A stretch of 64,000 nucleotides of DNA from Homarus americanus (taxonomy: Eukaryota > Arthropoda > Malacostraca > Decapoda > Nephropidae). The notes under the pieces are model-generated. The model saw only the letters and a list, made by a program, of their open reading frames with translations, was not told where the DNA came from and made no database searches. The translations under genes were made by a program, and so were the position numbers. The stretch's first letter is position 1. Each line of letters opens with the position of its first letter. Below are positions 55,631-64,000 of the stretch, one piece after another. Where the stretch lies: positions 55,001 to 119,000 of the forward strand of contig NW_024751891.1 in assembly GCF_018991925.1 (NCBI RefSeq), written 5' to 3'.

Positions 55631-56640
55631 CGTTATTTCGCTTTCATGTACGCGTTCATTCCTTCATTAATGTCAGGCTATTTATTTTCATATTAACTTA
55701 TTCATATTTGATTTGTTTTTATCTATATTTTATAGAAAAATAACAATAAAATTTGGCTTTGAAAACCCGTAGAATTGTGATGATAAACCTTTGACGGCAA
55801 CAGAGTGAAGGATACACTACACTGGGGTAATAATTTAGCGGATATTTCAATAAATCTAGGGAATTCAGATTCCTGTTTGCGACTTTTTACCGTCTTTAGC
55901 GACTAGCGGATTTTTGTTTATAAATTTGTCTTCATTTAGAGGATTATTTGGCGGATTTAATATAAACCCAAAGATGATACAGTTATGTCATCAAACGTAA
56001 CGCCGCTGTAAAAATGTCCATAGAGAAATCACGAATAATACGTGATGGTTGCTACAAGAAGAGCGTGCACGAGGACCCCACAGTAGACATAAACTGGGGG
56101 ATCTATCATATCAACAGAACCAACAGCATTTGGGAGGTGTTAGGGGCCTTACTGATATGCTTAAAGGTGTTCCTGGGTTATATTTCAACTCTTGCTAAGT
56201 ACAGTCTCTTATTTACCCGATAACACAATTAAGGTAATTATGAAACACTTTATCTAACATTGAAACCTTTTGAAGATGAATGGTATATCCACTATCCAAC
56301 TCTATAAATCCTCCAAGGAAAGATCAGAACCTCCTGTTGTGTGAAATGTACCGCCTTATAGTTAACACGTTACGCCAGCTACCTCAACCACTTCCACCAG
56401 AACAAAAAGAAACTCGACCAACGACAGATTCAGTCAGGTTGGTCGTCTTCATTAACATATCACCAGCGACTCTACGCCATACTTGAGTCTGGAACCAGTT
56501 TATACAGGATGCAGACATTGTGGAAAACAATTCTGGCCAGCTGAGGTTTCTAGCGCACAGTTGAAAATTGAAAGTGGGTCTCGTAGCTATGCTTGCCTGT
56601 TAGGGGCAATGTTGATACACCACAAGGCACATTAAGTCTT
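55631..56640. other. unique stretch, no gene recognised
   Basis: Two plus-strand frames of about 68 codons (56014-56223, 56280-56486) have protein-like composition but no splice sites or known motif. Confidence 0.4.
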
Positions 56641-56689
56641 TGGTACGTAAAGAGGAAGCATGTTGGCATTCAATCGACTTCACTTCCTT

Positions 56690-56803
56690 AAATATAAAGA
56701 TAGGTACCCACTTACAGCTGGGAGGATTAGGAATGCCCTGAAATCGAACCAGAGACCCTTGAGATAGATGGAGAGAGAGCTGTGTTCACTCGACCACCTC
56801 ATA
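56690..56803 (-). mobile_element. tRNA-derived SINE, head and start of body
   Basis: Minus strand: A box TGGTCGAGTGA (56796-56786) and B box GGTTCGATTTC (56750-56740), each one mismatch from consensus, followed after 30 bp by CAGCTGTAAGTGGGTACCTA (56719-56700). A GTGGGTACCT word just after the tRNA part is seen in many invertebrate SINEs. The 3' limit is not clear. Confidence 0.55.
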
Positions 56804-56992
56804 GAAATAATTCACAGGTTTAGGAAAACCTTTAAACTTGTCCATTAGGTTAATAAAACTGTGTGAGCTGGGAGAGGACAGTAATGCTTGGCCAGTGTGA
56901 GGTGGTGGGGTAGTGAGTGAGTCCCATTCTCAACCCTGTCATGTCCTTCTGATCTATATTGTTGTGTTAAAAAGATGGATAGATAGATAGAA

Positions 56993-57007
56993 CAAAAAAA
57001 AAAAAAA

Positions 57008-57091
<84 letters not shown>
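56993..57091. repeat. poly(A) joined to (GA)n
   Basis: An A run of about 22 followed by about 37 GA units; a short (TAGA)n precedes it. Confidence 0.95.
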
Positions 57092-57093
<2 letters not shown>

Positions 57094-57259
57094 TTTGTAT
57101 TACCGTCTACTGCATCTTTATTACGGCATCCTTTTTGTTGATGTTTCCTTTGTTTCCTCATCTGGAGCCCAAACTGCGTCCCTCCACTTAGGAAAGGAAA
57201 CAGCTCCTGACTCCCACGAACTGAGAAACACGAAAGTGAGTTAATTGTGTTTGTTTAGA

Positions 57260-57365
57260 AACTCCCGTGTAATGGAGTGGCAGGACTTGACCCACGCGCG
57301 GCACCGGATGTCTAGTAGTCCCGGTGTTTCGTTTTATCCGGTGAATCACGCGCAGGATACACTGG
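57260..57365 (-). mobile_element. tRNA-like SINE fragment
   Basis: Minus strand: A-box-like TGATTCACCGG (57348-57338) and B-box-like GGGTCAAGTCC (57293-57283), each one mismatch from consensus, 66 bp end to end. The middle can form an ACCGG/CCGGT stem but the loop is too long for a normal anticodon arm, so a tRNA gene is unlikely. Confidence 0.42.
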
Positions 57366-57449
57366 TTCTTCACAACCCCGGATAACGCCCTTTAGGGACA
57401 TACAAGCTCTCTTAGACACGCTGATTGTAGGATAAGAATGACAACGAAC

Positions 57450-57596
57450 CCAATCTAACTTATTCTGACCTAATTTAACCTAACGTAACTTACTGTGACC
57501 TAACATAACCTAACGTAACTTACTGTGACCTAACATAATCTAACGTAACTTAGTCTGTCTTAACCTAACCTAACCTAACCTAACCTTCCTAACGTA
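57450..57596. repeat. interstitial CCTAA-type island with a 36-bp higher-order unit
   Basis: TAACC/TAACG units; TAACGTAACTTACTGTGACC recurs about every 36 bp, followed by five clean CCTAA units at 57557-57583. Confidence 0.9.
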
Positions 57597-58078
57597 AAAT
57601 AAATGCAATTGAATTTAAATCCTGCCGTAAATCTGTTGTACAAGAAAACAAAATATTCGTAAAATATGGTTTTATACACAACCAACCATGAGTACAGCAT
57701 GTAGAGGACGAGACCATGAGTACAGTACGTGTAGAGGACGAGATACATACAAGATCAAGCTACAATAATATTGACGGATTTAAATTTCGCAGAACACTTG
57801 GACTTTTATATTAGAAAGTGTTTCACGTCAGCTTCACATGATCAGTCAATCTTTTCTTCTTCTTCATTTGATTTACTGGCCGTCAACTCCTGGGTCATTA
57901 CGGCCATGTCAGAATACTTGTTTCGGTATTGTATTATTGCGGTTTTAACTTGACGGCGGGTAGAGTGGGAGGACCCGTGTTCTCTGATCTTGGACCAATC
58001 ACAGGACATCTGAAATATCTTGTGAGATTTACGCATGCGCAAAAATATCATCGACTACGAGAAGTAATCAGTTTAATT
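57597..58078. other. stretch upstream of the Merlin-like element
   Basis: A 30-bp duplication with CATGAGTACAG and GTAGAGGACGAGA lies at 57688-57741. CCAAT at 57995-57999 and ACGCATGCGCA (58031-58041; NRF-1-like palindrome) precede the transposase ATG and may be its old promoter. Confidence 0.4.
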
Positions 58079-58930
58079 ATGGCAACCTTATGCAACGGAT
58101 GTTTTGAGACAGATTGGGAAACAATTCAGCGTGAACGCGACAACAACAAAGCGGTAATAAAAATATTTAAGGCTCATGAAATATTGCAGACGTCGTTAAA
58201 GTGTCCAAAATGTGACAGACAGTGTCATTACCGTGCCGAGAGAAATTCCTGGTATTGCGCAGGAACATGAAAAGTTGAACACGCCAAAAAAGTTAAAACT
58301 TGCGGATTCACTGCGTTAGCATTCAAAGGAACGTGGCTCGAGCAAGTACGACTTACGCCTTGGAAAAAGTTATTGTTCTGCAATGCTTTCATTGTCAACA
58401 CTTTCGACAACGACTTGTTGCAGAAAATTTACATACTGTATAACATCTGAGTGTTGTGAACTGAGAAGCTTTGGTTCAGAGGCATGTGAACACTGGTTAG
58501 ATAACCAACACAAAATTAGAGGACCTGGAATAGTAGTGGACGAAAGCAAATTTGGGGAAAACAAAATACCAACAATTTGGTCGTGAAGTTGTCTAAGTGT
58601 AGGTATTAGGTGCAAAAAACACTCTAAGAAGAAATATATATTACCTGTACCTGATAGGAGTACAGAAACACACGTACCTGTAATTCAACGATATATGAAA
58701 ACTGGGAGTATTATACATAAAACGGTGAATTACACTGAGAACTTTGTCGAGCCAACTACTGGCATGCATACACAAAACATAGAAAGACTTTGGAAGGACA
58801 TGAGTTAGGTAGTTCATTCAGGAGACAAGAGAGGAGATTATCCCCAGTTTCCACGATAAAGGTTTCAAGGAGAACATAAACATCAGTCAACAATTCATTT
58901 ATAATAGGAAAAACATAAGCAAAAAACATA
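58079..58930 (+). pseudogene. Merlin (ISXO2-like) transposase, degenerate
   Basis: DDE-type cut-and-paste transposase remnant of about 280 codons. Starts MATLCNGCFETDWETIQ; a zinc-ribbon CPKCDRQC follows. An in-frame TGA lies at 58268-58270, after which the same frame reads GTWLEQVRLTPWKKLLF. A frameshift (58400-58440) leads to GPGIVVDESKFGENK, with the first catalytic Asp at 58539-58541, then a TGA at 58584. The frame resumes at KKYILPVPDRSTETHVPVI, then TENFVEPTTGMHTQNIERLW with the final Glu at 58782-58784, and stops at TAG 58806. GSIIH is joined directly to KTVNYTENF, so the segment that normally carries the second Asp appears deleted. The element is dead. Confidence 0.85.
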
Positions 58931-58969
58931 TTTGGCTAATAAATATCAGTTATGTCAAAAACGAATCTT

Positions 58970-60100
58970 AACTTGGGGTGGGGGTGACTCTGTTGGCTGG
59001 GTGGTGTTGGGGCACTGTGGGCTGGGTGTGGTGTCAGCACTGGGGCTGGGTGTAGTGTTGGAGCACTGTGGGCTGGGTGTAGTGCTGGACACTGTGGGCT
59101 GGGTGTAGTGTTGAGCACTGTGGGCTGGGTGTAGTGTTGGGGCACTGTGGGCTGGGTGTAGTGTTGGAGCACGTGGACTGGGTGTAGTGCTGAGCACTGT
59201 GGGCTGGGAGTGGTGTTGGGGCACCAGTGGTTAGGAGTGGTGTTGGGGCACTGTGGCTGGGTGTAGTGTTGGGAGCACTGGGCTGGGTGTGGTGTTGGGC
59301 ACTGTGGGCTGTGGTGTAGGGTCACTGTGGGTTGGGTGTGGTGTTGGGGCACTGTGGGCTGGGTGTCGTGTCTGAGCACTGTGGGTTGGGTGGTTGGAGC
59401 ACTGTTGGGTATAGTGTTGGAGCACTGTGGGCTGGGTGTAGTGTTGGGGCACTGCGGGTTGGGTGTGGTGTTGGGACACTGTGGGCTGGGTGGTGTTGGG
59501 GCACTGTGGGCTGGGTGTCGTGTTGGAGCACTGTGGCTGGGTGTGGTGTTGGAGCACTGTGGGCTGGGTGTGGTGTTGGGGCACTGTGGGCTAGGTGTGG
59601 TGTTGGGGCACTGTGGGCTGGGTGTCGTGTTGGAGCACTGTGGCTGGGTGTGTGTTGACACTGTGGGCTGGGTGTGGTGTTGAGCACTGTGGGCTGGGTG
59701 TGGTGTTGAGCACTGTGGCTGGTGGTGTTGGGGCACTGTGGGCTGGGTGTGGTGTTGACACTGTGGGCTGGGTGTGGTGTTGAGCACCGTGGGCTGGGTG
59801 TGGGAGCACTGTGCTGGGTGTGGTGTTGGGGCACTGTGGGCTGGGTGGTGTTGGGGCACTGTGGGCTGGGGTGTCGTGTTGGAGCACCTGGGTGTGGTGT
59901 TGGAGCACTGTGGGCTGGGTGTGGTGTTGCACTGTGGGCTGTGTGGTGTTGGGGCACTGTGGGCTGGGTGTGGTGTTGGAGCACTGTGGGCTGGGTGTGG
60001 TGTTGGGAGCACTGTGGGCCTGGGTGTGGTGTTGGGCACTGTGGGTTGGGTGTGGTGTTGGAGCACTGTGGGTTGGGTGTGGTGTTGGAGCACTGTGGGT
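58970..60100. repeat. 27-bp CACTGTGGGCTGGGTGTGG array
   Basis: About 42 units: GTTGGGGCACTGTGGGCTGG plus GTGTGGT. Length variants of 19-29 bp are frequent throughout, especially 59240-59960, so the open frame hops between registers. Frames of up to 385 codons are artefacts. Confidence 0.95.
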
Positions 60101-60195
60101 GTTATTGGTTCCCTATCATCAGAGTATCAGACCGTCATACTTTACGTAAGCCGAACACCAGTGACCCACCAAACTTGAGTTCATCACTAGACTTG

Positions 60196-60201
60196 AGTGT
60201 A

Positions 60202-60241
<40 letters not shown>
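60196..60241. repeat. (GT)n microsatellite
   Basis: About 21 GT units. Confidence 0.95.
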
Positions 60242-60242
<1 letters not shown>

Positions 60243-60482
60243 TTGAATCTACATATAGCGTATGTACATTTCGTTGTGTTTGCACTTGCATGATATTTGT
60301 GTTTGTACCTGTGTGTGCATGTTTGTTATTATGATAGTTACAAGTTTGTATCTGTCTGCGTATGCATGTTGCTTCCATATGTACCTGTTTATCTGTTTGT
60401 GTTTGCATGGTGACTATTGACAGCGCTTGCGAGCATGTGTAAAATTGTATGCTTTGCTGAGTATTGAAAATTTGTAATGCTA

Positions 60483-60483
<1 letters not shown>

Positions 60484-60516
<33 letters not shown>

Positions 60517-60553
60517 TGTGTGTGTGTGTGTTCGTGTGTGTGTGTGTGGTGTG

Positions 60554-60584
<31 letters not shown>

Positions 60585-60603
60585 TGCGTGTGTGTGTGTG
60601 TAT
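60484..60603. repeat. interrupted (GT)n
   Basis: About 58 GT units with CTTG, TTCG, GGTG and GCG interruptions. Confidence 0.95.
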
Positions 60604-61792
60604 TGATGAGTGCGAGTACATCCGTGTCAAGTGTAACACTTACTGGCATGAACGGGTAGAGGTAGAAAGTGAGAGGAGAACGAAGCAAAGATGGAACGTG
60701 AAAAACGGGAGGAGAAGGAGAAAGGGGGAGGAGGAAGAAGAGGAGAAGATAGAAGGTAGGAAGGGGGGGAGGGTGAGTAAGAGGGAGGGGGCGGGGTGGC
60801 TAGCAAGAAGGCAGACAGGCAGGCAAGGTCAAACGAGCATCAAGTCACCCCAGATTTATCTCTCTAGTGATGTTCTGTAATGTTTACCTCAGGCCAGACA
60901 CAGTACCCTCTCACTACGCTGTACCTCTCTCTCTCTCTCTCTCAAGTGTTAACACCTTTGTTCTTGCTGTGTTTTTTATAATAAACCAGGAGATCTTTTT
61001 TTTGGTTTATGTTCTCCACTCTTTAATTTCCTGCCTTGAGAGCTTCCATTGTTACCCAGTTACCAGGATATATTAACAAGAGTATCATTGTTTTGAAAAT
61101 GTTGTTATTAGCCAGAAGTACACAGTGGTATGTAACAAGCCCACAACACGGGAGATATTACCTAACACCGTAAGACCTTCAACAGTTGTGCCTCCAGCAT
61201 GAGCAGTACGTGTCCTTGTCTGCTCCAGAACTTGTAGTAATAGTATTTTTACCTTTGTTTTGTGTAATGGTGGGAGAGGCTGTAGCAATTATTGGTTTTA
61301 TTCAGTAGGAACATCTCTTTTTCAGCCTCAAGTTTTATGATGTAGTGCATACTTGTACACCCAGACTCATAGCCAGCCCTGTGTCTTTGTAGCAACATTT
61401 GAATCAGTGATGTGTATATTTATATAATCCTTTGTGTGTTAAACATGAATTCCTGTCAGTGTTCAGAGTAAGTCATTCATATTCCATGTCATATCTTTCC
61501 ACACAAGCTATAAAACTGACCCACAATAAACAGGTTCCGTTAGTTAGTATTATTGACATTTTTGTCCAGTAACGTGCAGACATTTTTCATATAATAAACG
61601 ATGTTCTCGATATGATCTTGATGACAGTGACCAGCATTTACTAGTTTAAAATAAAACAGACCGTGCCTCATTCCAGTTTATGAACAAGTTCTTAAAAAAG
61701 ACACCCCAAGCCCTTATTTGAACATGGAACCTGTGGTGTTAGGGCAAGCATGTCATTATCTCTCAATACAACTCATACTTTCTCTTTTTTAG
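60604..61792. other. mostly unique stretch
   Basis: Purine-rich tract 60660-60790, CT run 60940-60958. Minus-strand frame 61085-61288 (TVEGLTVLGNISRVVGLLHT) is protein-like but lacks splice support and may be a decayed element. Confidence 0.4.
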
Positions 61793-62009
61793 GGAGTGGT
61801 TCAGTGAGGAGCAGACTGTTCATGATTCACCCAGTGGATGAGCCTGCAACCCATCCAATCATAGACAAACACCTGGGGAGTAGTGGAAGTTTCTCCCCCT
61901 TCTGTAGAAATGTTTCTTCGACGGTGACGGACAGGACTGTCTTCCCTCTCAAGTATAGGATAACTCTTTACTGCTACTACCTGGAGAACTGGCACTCTTA
62001 CCCACTCAG
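61793..62009 (+). CDS. candidate internal coding exon, unidentified gene
   Basis: Acceptor ACTTTCTCTTTTTTAG (61791-61792) has a good pyrimidine tract; donor CACTCAG|GTGTGTG at 62010. The 217-bp open frame between them reads SVRSRLFMIHPVDEPATHPI, IDKHLGSSGSFSPFCRN, VSSTVTDRTVFPLKYRIT and LYCYYLENWHSYPL. The exon needs one base from the previous exon and gives two to the next. The composition (three Cys, paired aromatic residues) suggests an extracellular or membrane protein, but I do not recognise the family. The donor's GTGTGTG is part of a short GT run and is only moderate. Confidence 0.42.
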
Positions 62010-62802
62010 GTGTGTGTGTGTGTAGACCAACCACTTGATAGCCTTAATCATATCTCAGTGATTCCTCTTATCATCCTTAAACTGTGCAGTGGAGGGAGGT
62101 GTCCGTCTCCCATCCTCTTATTGAGCATCTTCCAAGTGCTTATTTAGTTCTTAGTCTCAAATTAAGTTAAAGTCAGATGTTAAAATAGTAATCATGGCAA
62201 ACGCATTTCCTTTCAACTGTTTGTTTGGGATTTGGGATCTTAGGCAGGTAATAATAACAATACAACTGGTCATTTATATTAAAGTCAACTTATATTCGAT
62301 ATGCAATGCAGGTGTTATTGTTTATTTTTTCAGTCAAAGGGCAATTGAATGATTCTCTTTCATACTGTAAAGTTACAAAGCGTTTGTCATGACTACGTAT
62401 TTGATAATTGTTATGTATAGCCCGTAAGTGTTGTGCCAGTCTTGAATAGATAAACTGCATCATAATTTTCATTAGTGTTTCCATGTTCTCTTGTTTTTGC
62501 TTGTTTTTAGCAAGATGATACTGAATCTGGTTTCATTTGTACTGAGAACTTTAAATGGCTTTGTTGTTATTCTTTCTATCATTTATAAACTCAGTGTTAC
62601 AAGGAAGGATATATAAATGCACAAGTATAAAAATATAACTATAATTCAGAAATATATGATCATATCTGAAGTTGATAATACAACGCTCCACCCGCAGATG
62701 AAGATCAAAACAAACACTGTTGTAAATAAGGAAACATCTCAACAGATAACAACAACTTAACATAATTCTTAAGGCACGATCAAGTGTATCACTGTAACGC
62801 CA
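62010..62802. other. unique AT-rich stretch, intron-like
   Basis: AT-rich with stops in all frames; no repeats of note. Confidence 0.45.
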
Positions 62803-63147
62803 TCAACAAGTATGATGACCACCCGAGAAGGTCGCATCCGCACTCTCCACACGCCCGCAGGACACCCACACGCCTGTGGGACACCAACACGGCGCTGCTG
62901 CAGAAGTGAGGAGGCTCCTGCACCTCCCGGAGAGAGGCGCCCCTTCTTCTCTTAGTAGCTGGGAAGCCGTGGACTCGTAAACCATCATTCCTATGAGCTT
63001 CACACAGGACTTGAGGATTCTCGACTTCAGCAACTCTCCCGTGAGGATCTCTGCCCCAAGAGCTGGTACTTGGGAGAGGATCATGGGAGCGGCGTCATAT
63101 AGGATCCTCAGTGTCACTGCTGCGGCCTCAGGAACGAGGATGTGACG
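62803..63147 (-). CDS. candidate terminal coding exon, unidentified gene
   Basis: Minus-strand frame open from 63147 to TGA at 62805-62803. It includes AAVTLRILYDAAPMILSQVP, ALGAEILTGELLKSRILKS and CVKLIGMMVYESTASQLLRE, followed by a Cys-rich tail (SAAAPCWCPTGVWVSCGRV). The first part is strongly protein-like (amphipathic helix). Possible acceptors are TTCCTGAG at about 63133 and GCCGCAG near 63124. GC content is higher than in flanking DNA. The Cys-rich tail contains a near tandem CCC ACA GGC GTG TGG GTG TCC duplication and could lie beyond a real exon end. Family not recognised. Confidence 0.35.
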   Translation of the reverse strand, partial: RHILVPEAAAVTLRILYDAAPMILSQVPALGAEILTGELLKSRILKSCVKLIGMMVYESTASQLLREEGAPLSGRCRSLLTSAAAPCWCPTGVWVSCGRVESADATFSGGHHTC

Positions 63148-63817
63148 TCACCAGGTCTTCTCCGTCCTACTGGCCTAGCAAGAACTCGCTGAGGAGTTAC
63201 TTGCTTTCTGCTGCCCACCAACACCATCGAAGAGTCTCACCACCTGTCACACTCCCTCCCTTCCCAGTTACACATTTCCGTCGACACCACCGCGGAAATT
63301 AACACATCAGGTATTCCTCCTCACTTCTGAAAGGAGTAGGAAGTCCTGATAATTGTCGTGCAGTTGTTATACGGCGGAGGTAGGGAGGGAACGATGTGAG
63401 GTATGGCGCACCTGGTCTTCTTGAGGTACAGCTGCTGCAGGTGTGTTGACGCACCTGTGTTAATTAGTCCAGGCCAGGTGAAGATACGAAGTCTACGTGT
63501 GAAGATGGCACAGTACACAGCACAGTTTTAGGTTTTCTTCAGTAGATACATTAATATTTCAGCGTCGTTATGGGCGTGTATCACATTGAAAAATAAAATA
63601 GTACTTTTACGACATTTCAACAGCTGACACCACTCACAGGGTGATGACCTTCACATATTGCACATCTCTGGCGTCTGCACCCCATCCCTCACTCACTTGC
63701 CTCGCCACTATCCTTGTTCACTCAGTCAACAAAGTAATCACAACGTCAAGATAATTATATCAAGAGGCGGTGTAGAGGGCACGGTAGAGGATGGCCAGGT
63801 CCCCGGCAGGAGCCAGC
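63148..63817. other. unique stretch
   Basis: No repeats; several CAGGTG/CACCTG words. A plus-strand frame 63658-63909 overlaps the candidate exon at the edge on the other strand and is less convincing. Confidence 0.4.
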
Positions 63818-64000
63818 TTAGGGTAGCAGCTCAGGGCCAAGGGACGCCCTCCTGCTGCCCTCCAGGGCGAGGGCCGCCGCCTCAGTCGCCACACGCCCGT
63901 GAAGAATAATACTGAGGTAACTTGTAGGACGGGGCGACCTAGGTGTACAGCCAGTGTGTAAGGGCAGAGCTGTCGGCAGCTGGAACATCCCTGGTGTTGG
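63818..64000 (-). CDS. possible GC-rich coding exon at the window edge
   Basis: Two overlapping minus-strand frames are open to the window end. One has an ATG at 63988-63986 and ends GRVATEAAALALEGSRRASL GPELLP, then TAA (63820-63818). The other runs on to TGA at 63760, ending YPKLAPAGDLAILYRALYTA. Both have G/C-rich third positions, unlike flanking DNA. The context is cut by the window edge, so neither can be chosen. Confidence 0.2.
   Translation of the reverse strand, partial: PTPGMFQLPTALPLHTGCTPRSPRPTSYLSIILHGRVATEAAALALEGSRRASLGPELLP

Noticed and set aside
57283..57348. Functional tRNA gene
   Set aside because: Both promoter boxes have a mismatch and the anticodon loop is too long; a SINE-like fragment is the better explanation.
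58936..60246. 385-codon minus-strand and 174-codon plus-strand frames
   Set aside because: Translation of the 27-bp CACTGTGGGCTGGG array, open in several frames on both strands.

Overview
This is eukaryotic, AT-leaning, extremely repeat-rich genomic DNA, most likely from an arthropod and plausibly a decapod crustacean. Three things point that way: several interstitial (TTAGG)n/(CCTAA)n islands, which match the arthropod telomere repeat; a very high density of di-, tri- and tetranucleotide microsatellites and long minisatellites; and old DNA transposons, tRNA-derived SINEs and LINE scraps. No operons, Shine-Dalgarno sites or intact bacterial genes are present. The species assignment is inference only.

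By eye, roughly half of the 64 kb is tandem repeat. Nearly all long open frames are translations of these arrays, which lack stop codons because the unit does, and are not genes. The main arrays are a 24-bp unit (0.06-1.04 kb, with a relative at 54.9-55.5 kb), a 45-bp unit (10.5-10.9 kb), a 13-bp satellite (18.2-20.3 kb), a 21-bp unit (21.4-22.2 kb), composite CCTAA repeats (30.4-30.8 kb), a 32-bp unit (31.3-31.9 kb), another 45-bp unit (38.4-38.9 kb), a CCA-rich minisatellite (39.9-41.7 kb), a 26/34-bp mixed array (44.6-45.6 kb), a 27-bp ACGTG-bearing array (48.9-50.0 kb) and a 27-bp G-rich array (59.0-60.1 kb).

Between the arrays lie recognisable mobile elements. There is a degenerate Merlin/ISXO2-like transposase (58.08-58.93 kb) that keeps the first Asp and final Glu motifs but seems to have lost the second catalytic Asp. 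A 2.0-kb element (23.48-25.47 kb) has long terminal inverted repeats and a 3-bp TTA target duplication, as in PIF/Harbinger elements, and is inserted beside a tRNA-like SINE head. A 0.2-kb foldback element (9.71-9.91 kb) has TTAGG islands in its loop. Two copies of an unnamed dispersed repeat (8.76-9.61 and 20.96-21.30 kb) share a short open frame. Several tRNA-derived SINE pieces and two LINE fragments complete the set.

No complete host gene can be assembled. The best host-gene signal is at 34.18-34.34 kb on the plus strand: a CCAAT box, a TATA box, a short leader, an ATG, twelve hydrophobic signal-peptide-like codons and a CAG|GTAAGG donor, i.e. a first exon of a secreted-protein gene. Other candidate exons, judged by open frame, codon texture and splice sites, are on the minus strand near 2.35, 6.1, 7.8, 14.9, 27.6, 50.6 and 63.0 kb and at the right edge, and on the plus strand at 61.79-62.01 kb. 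None of these was recognised as a known family, and linking them into genes is inference.
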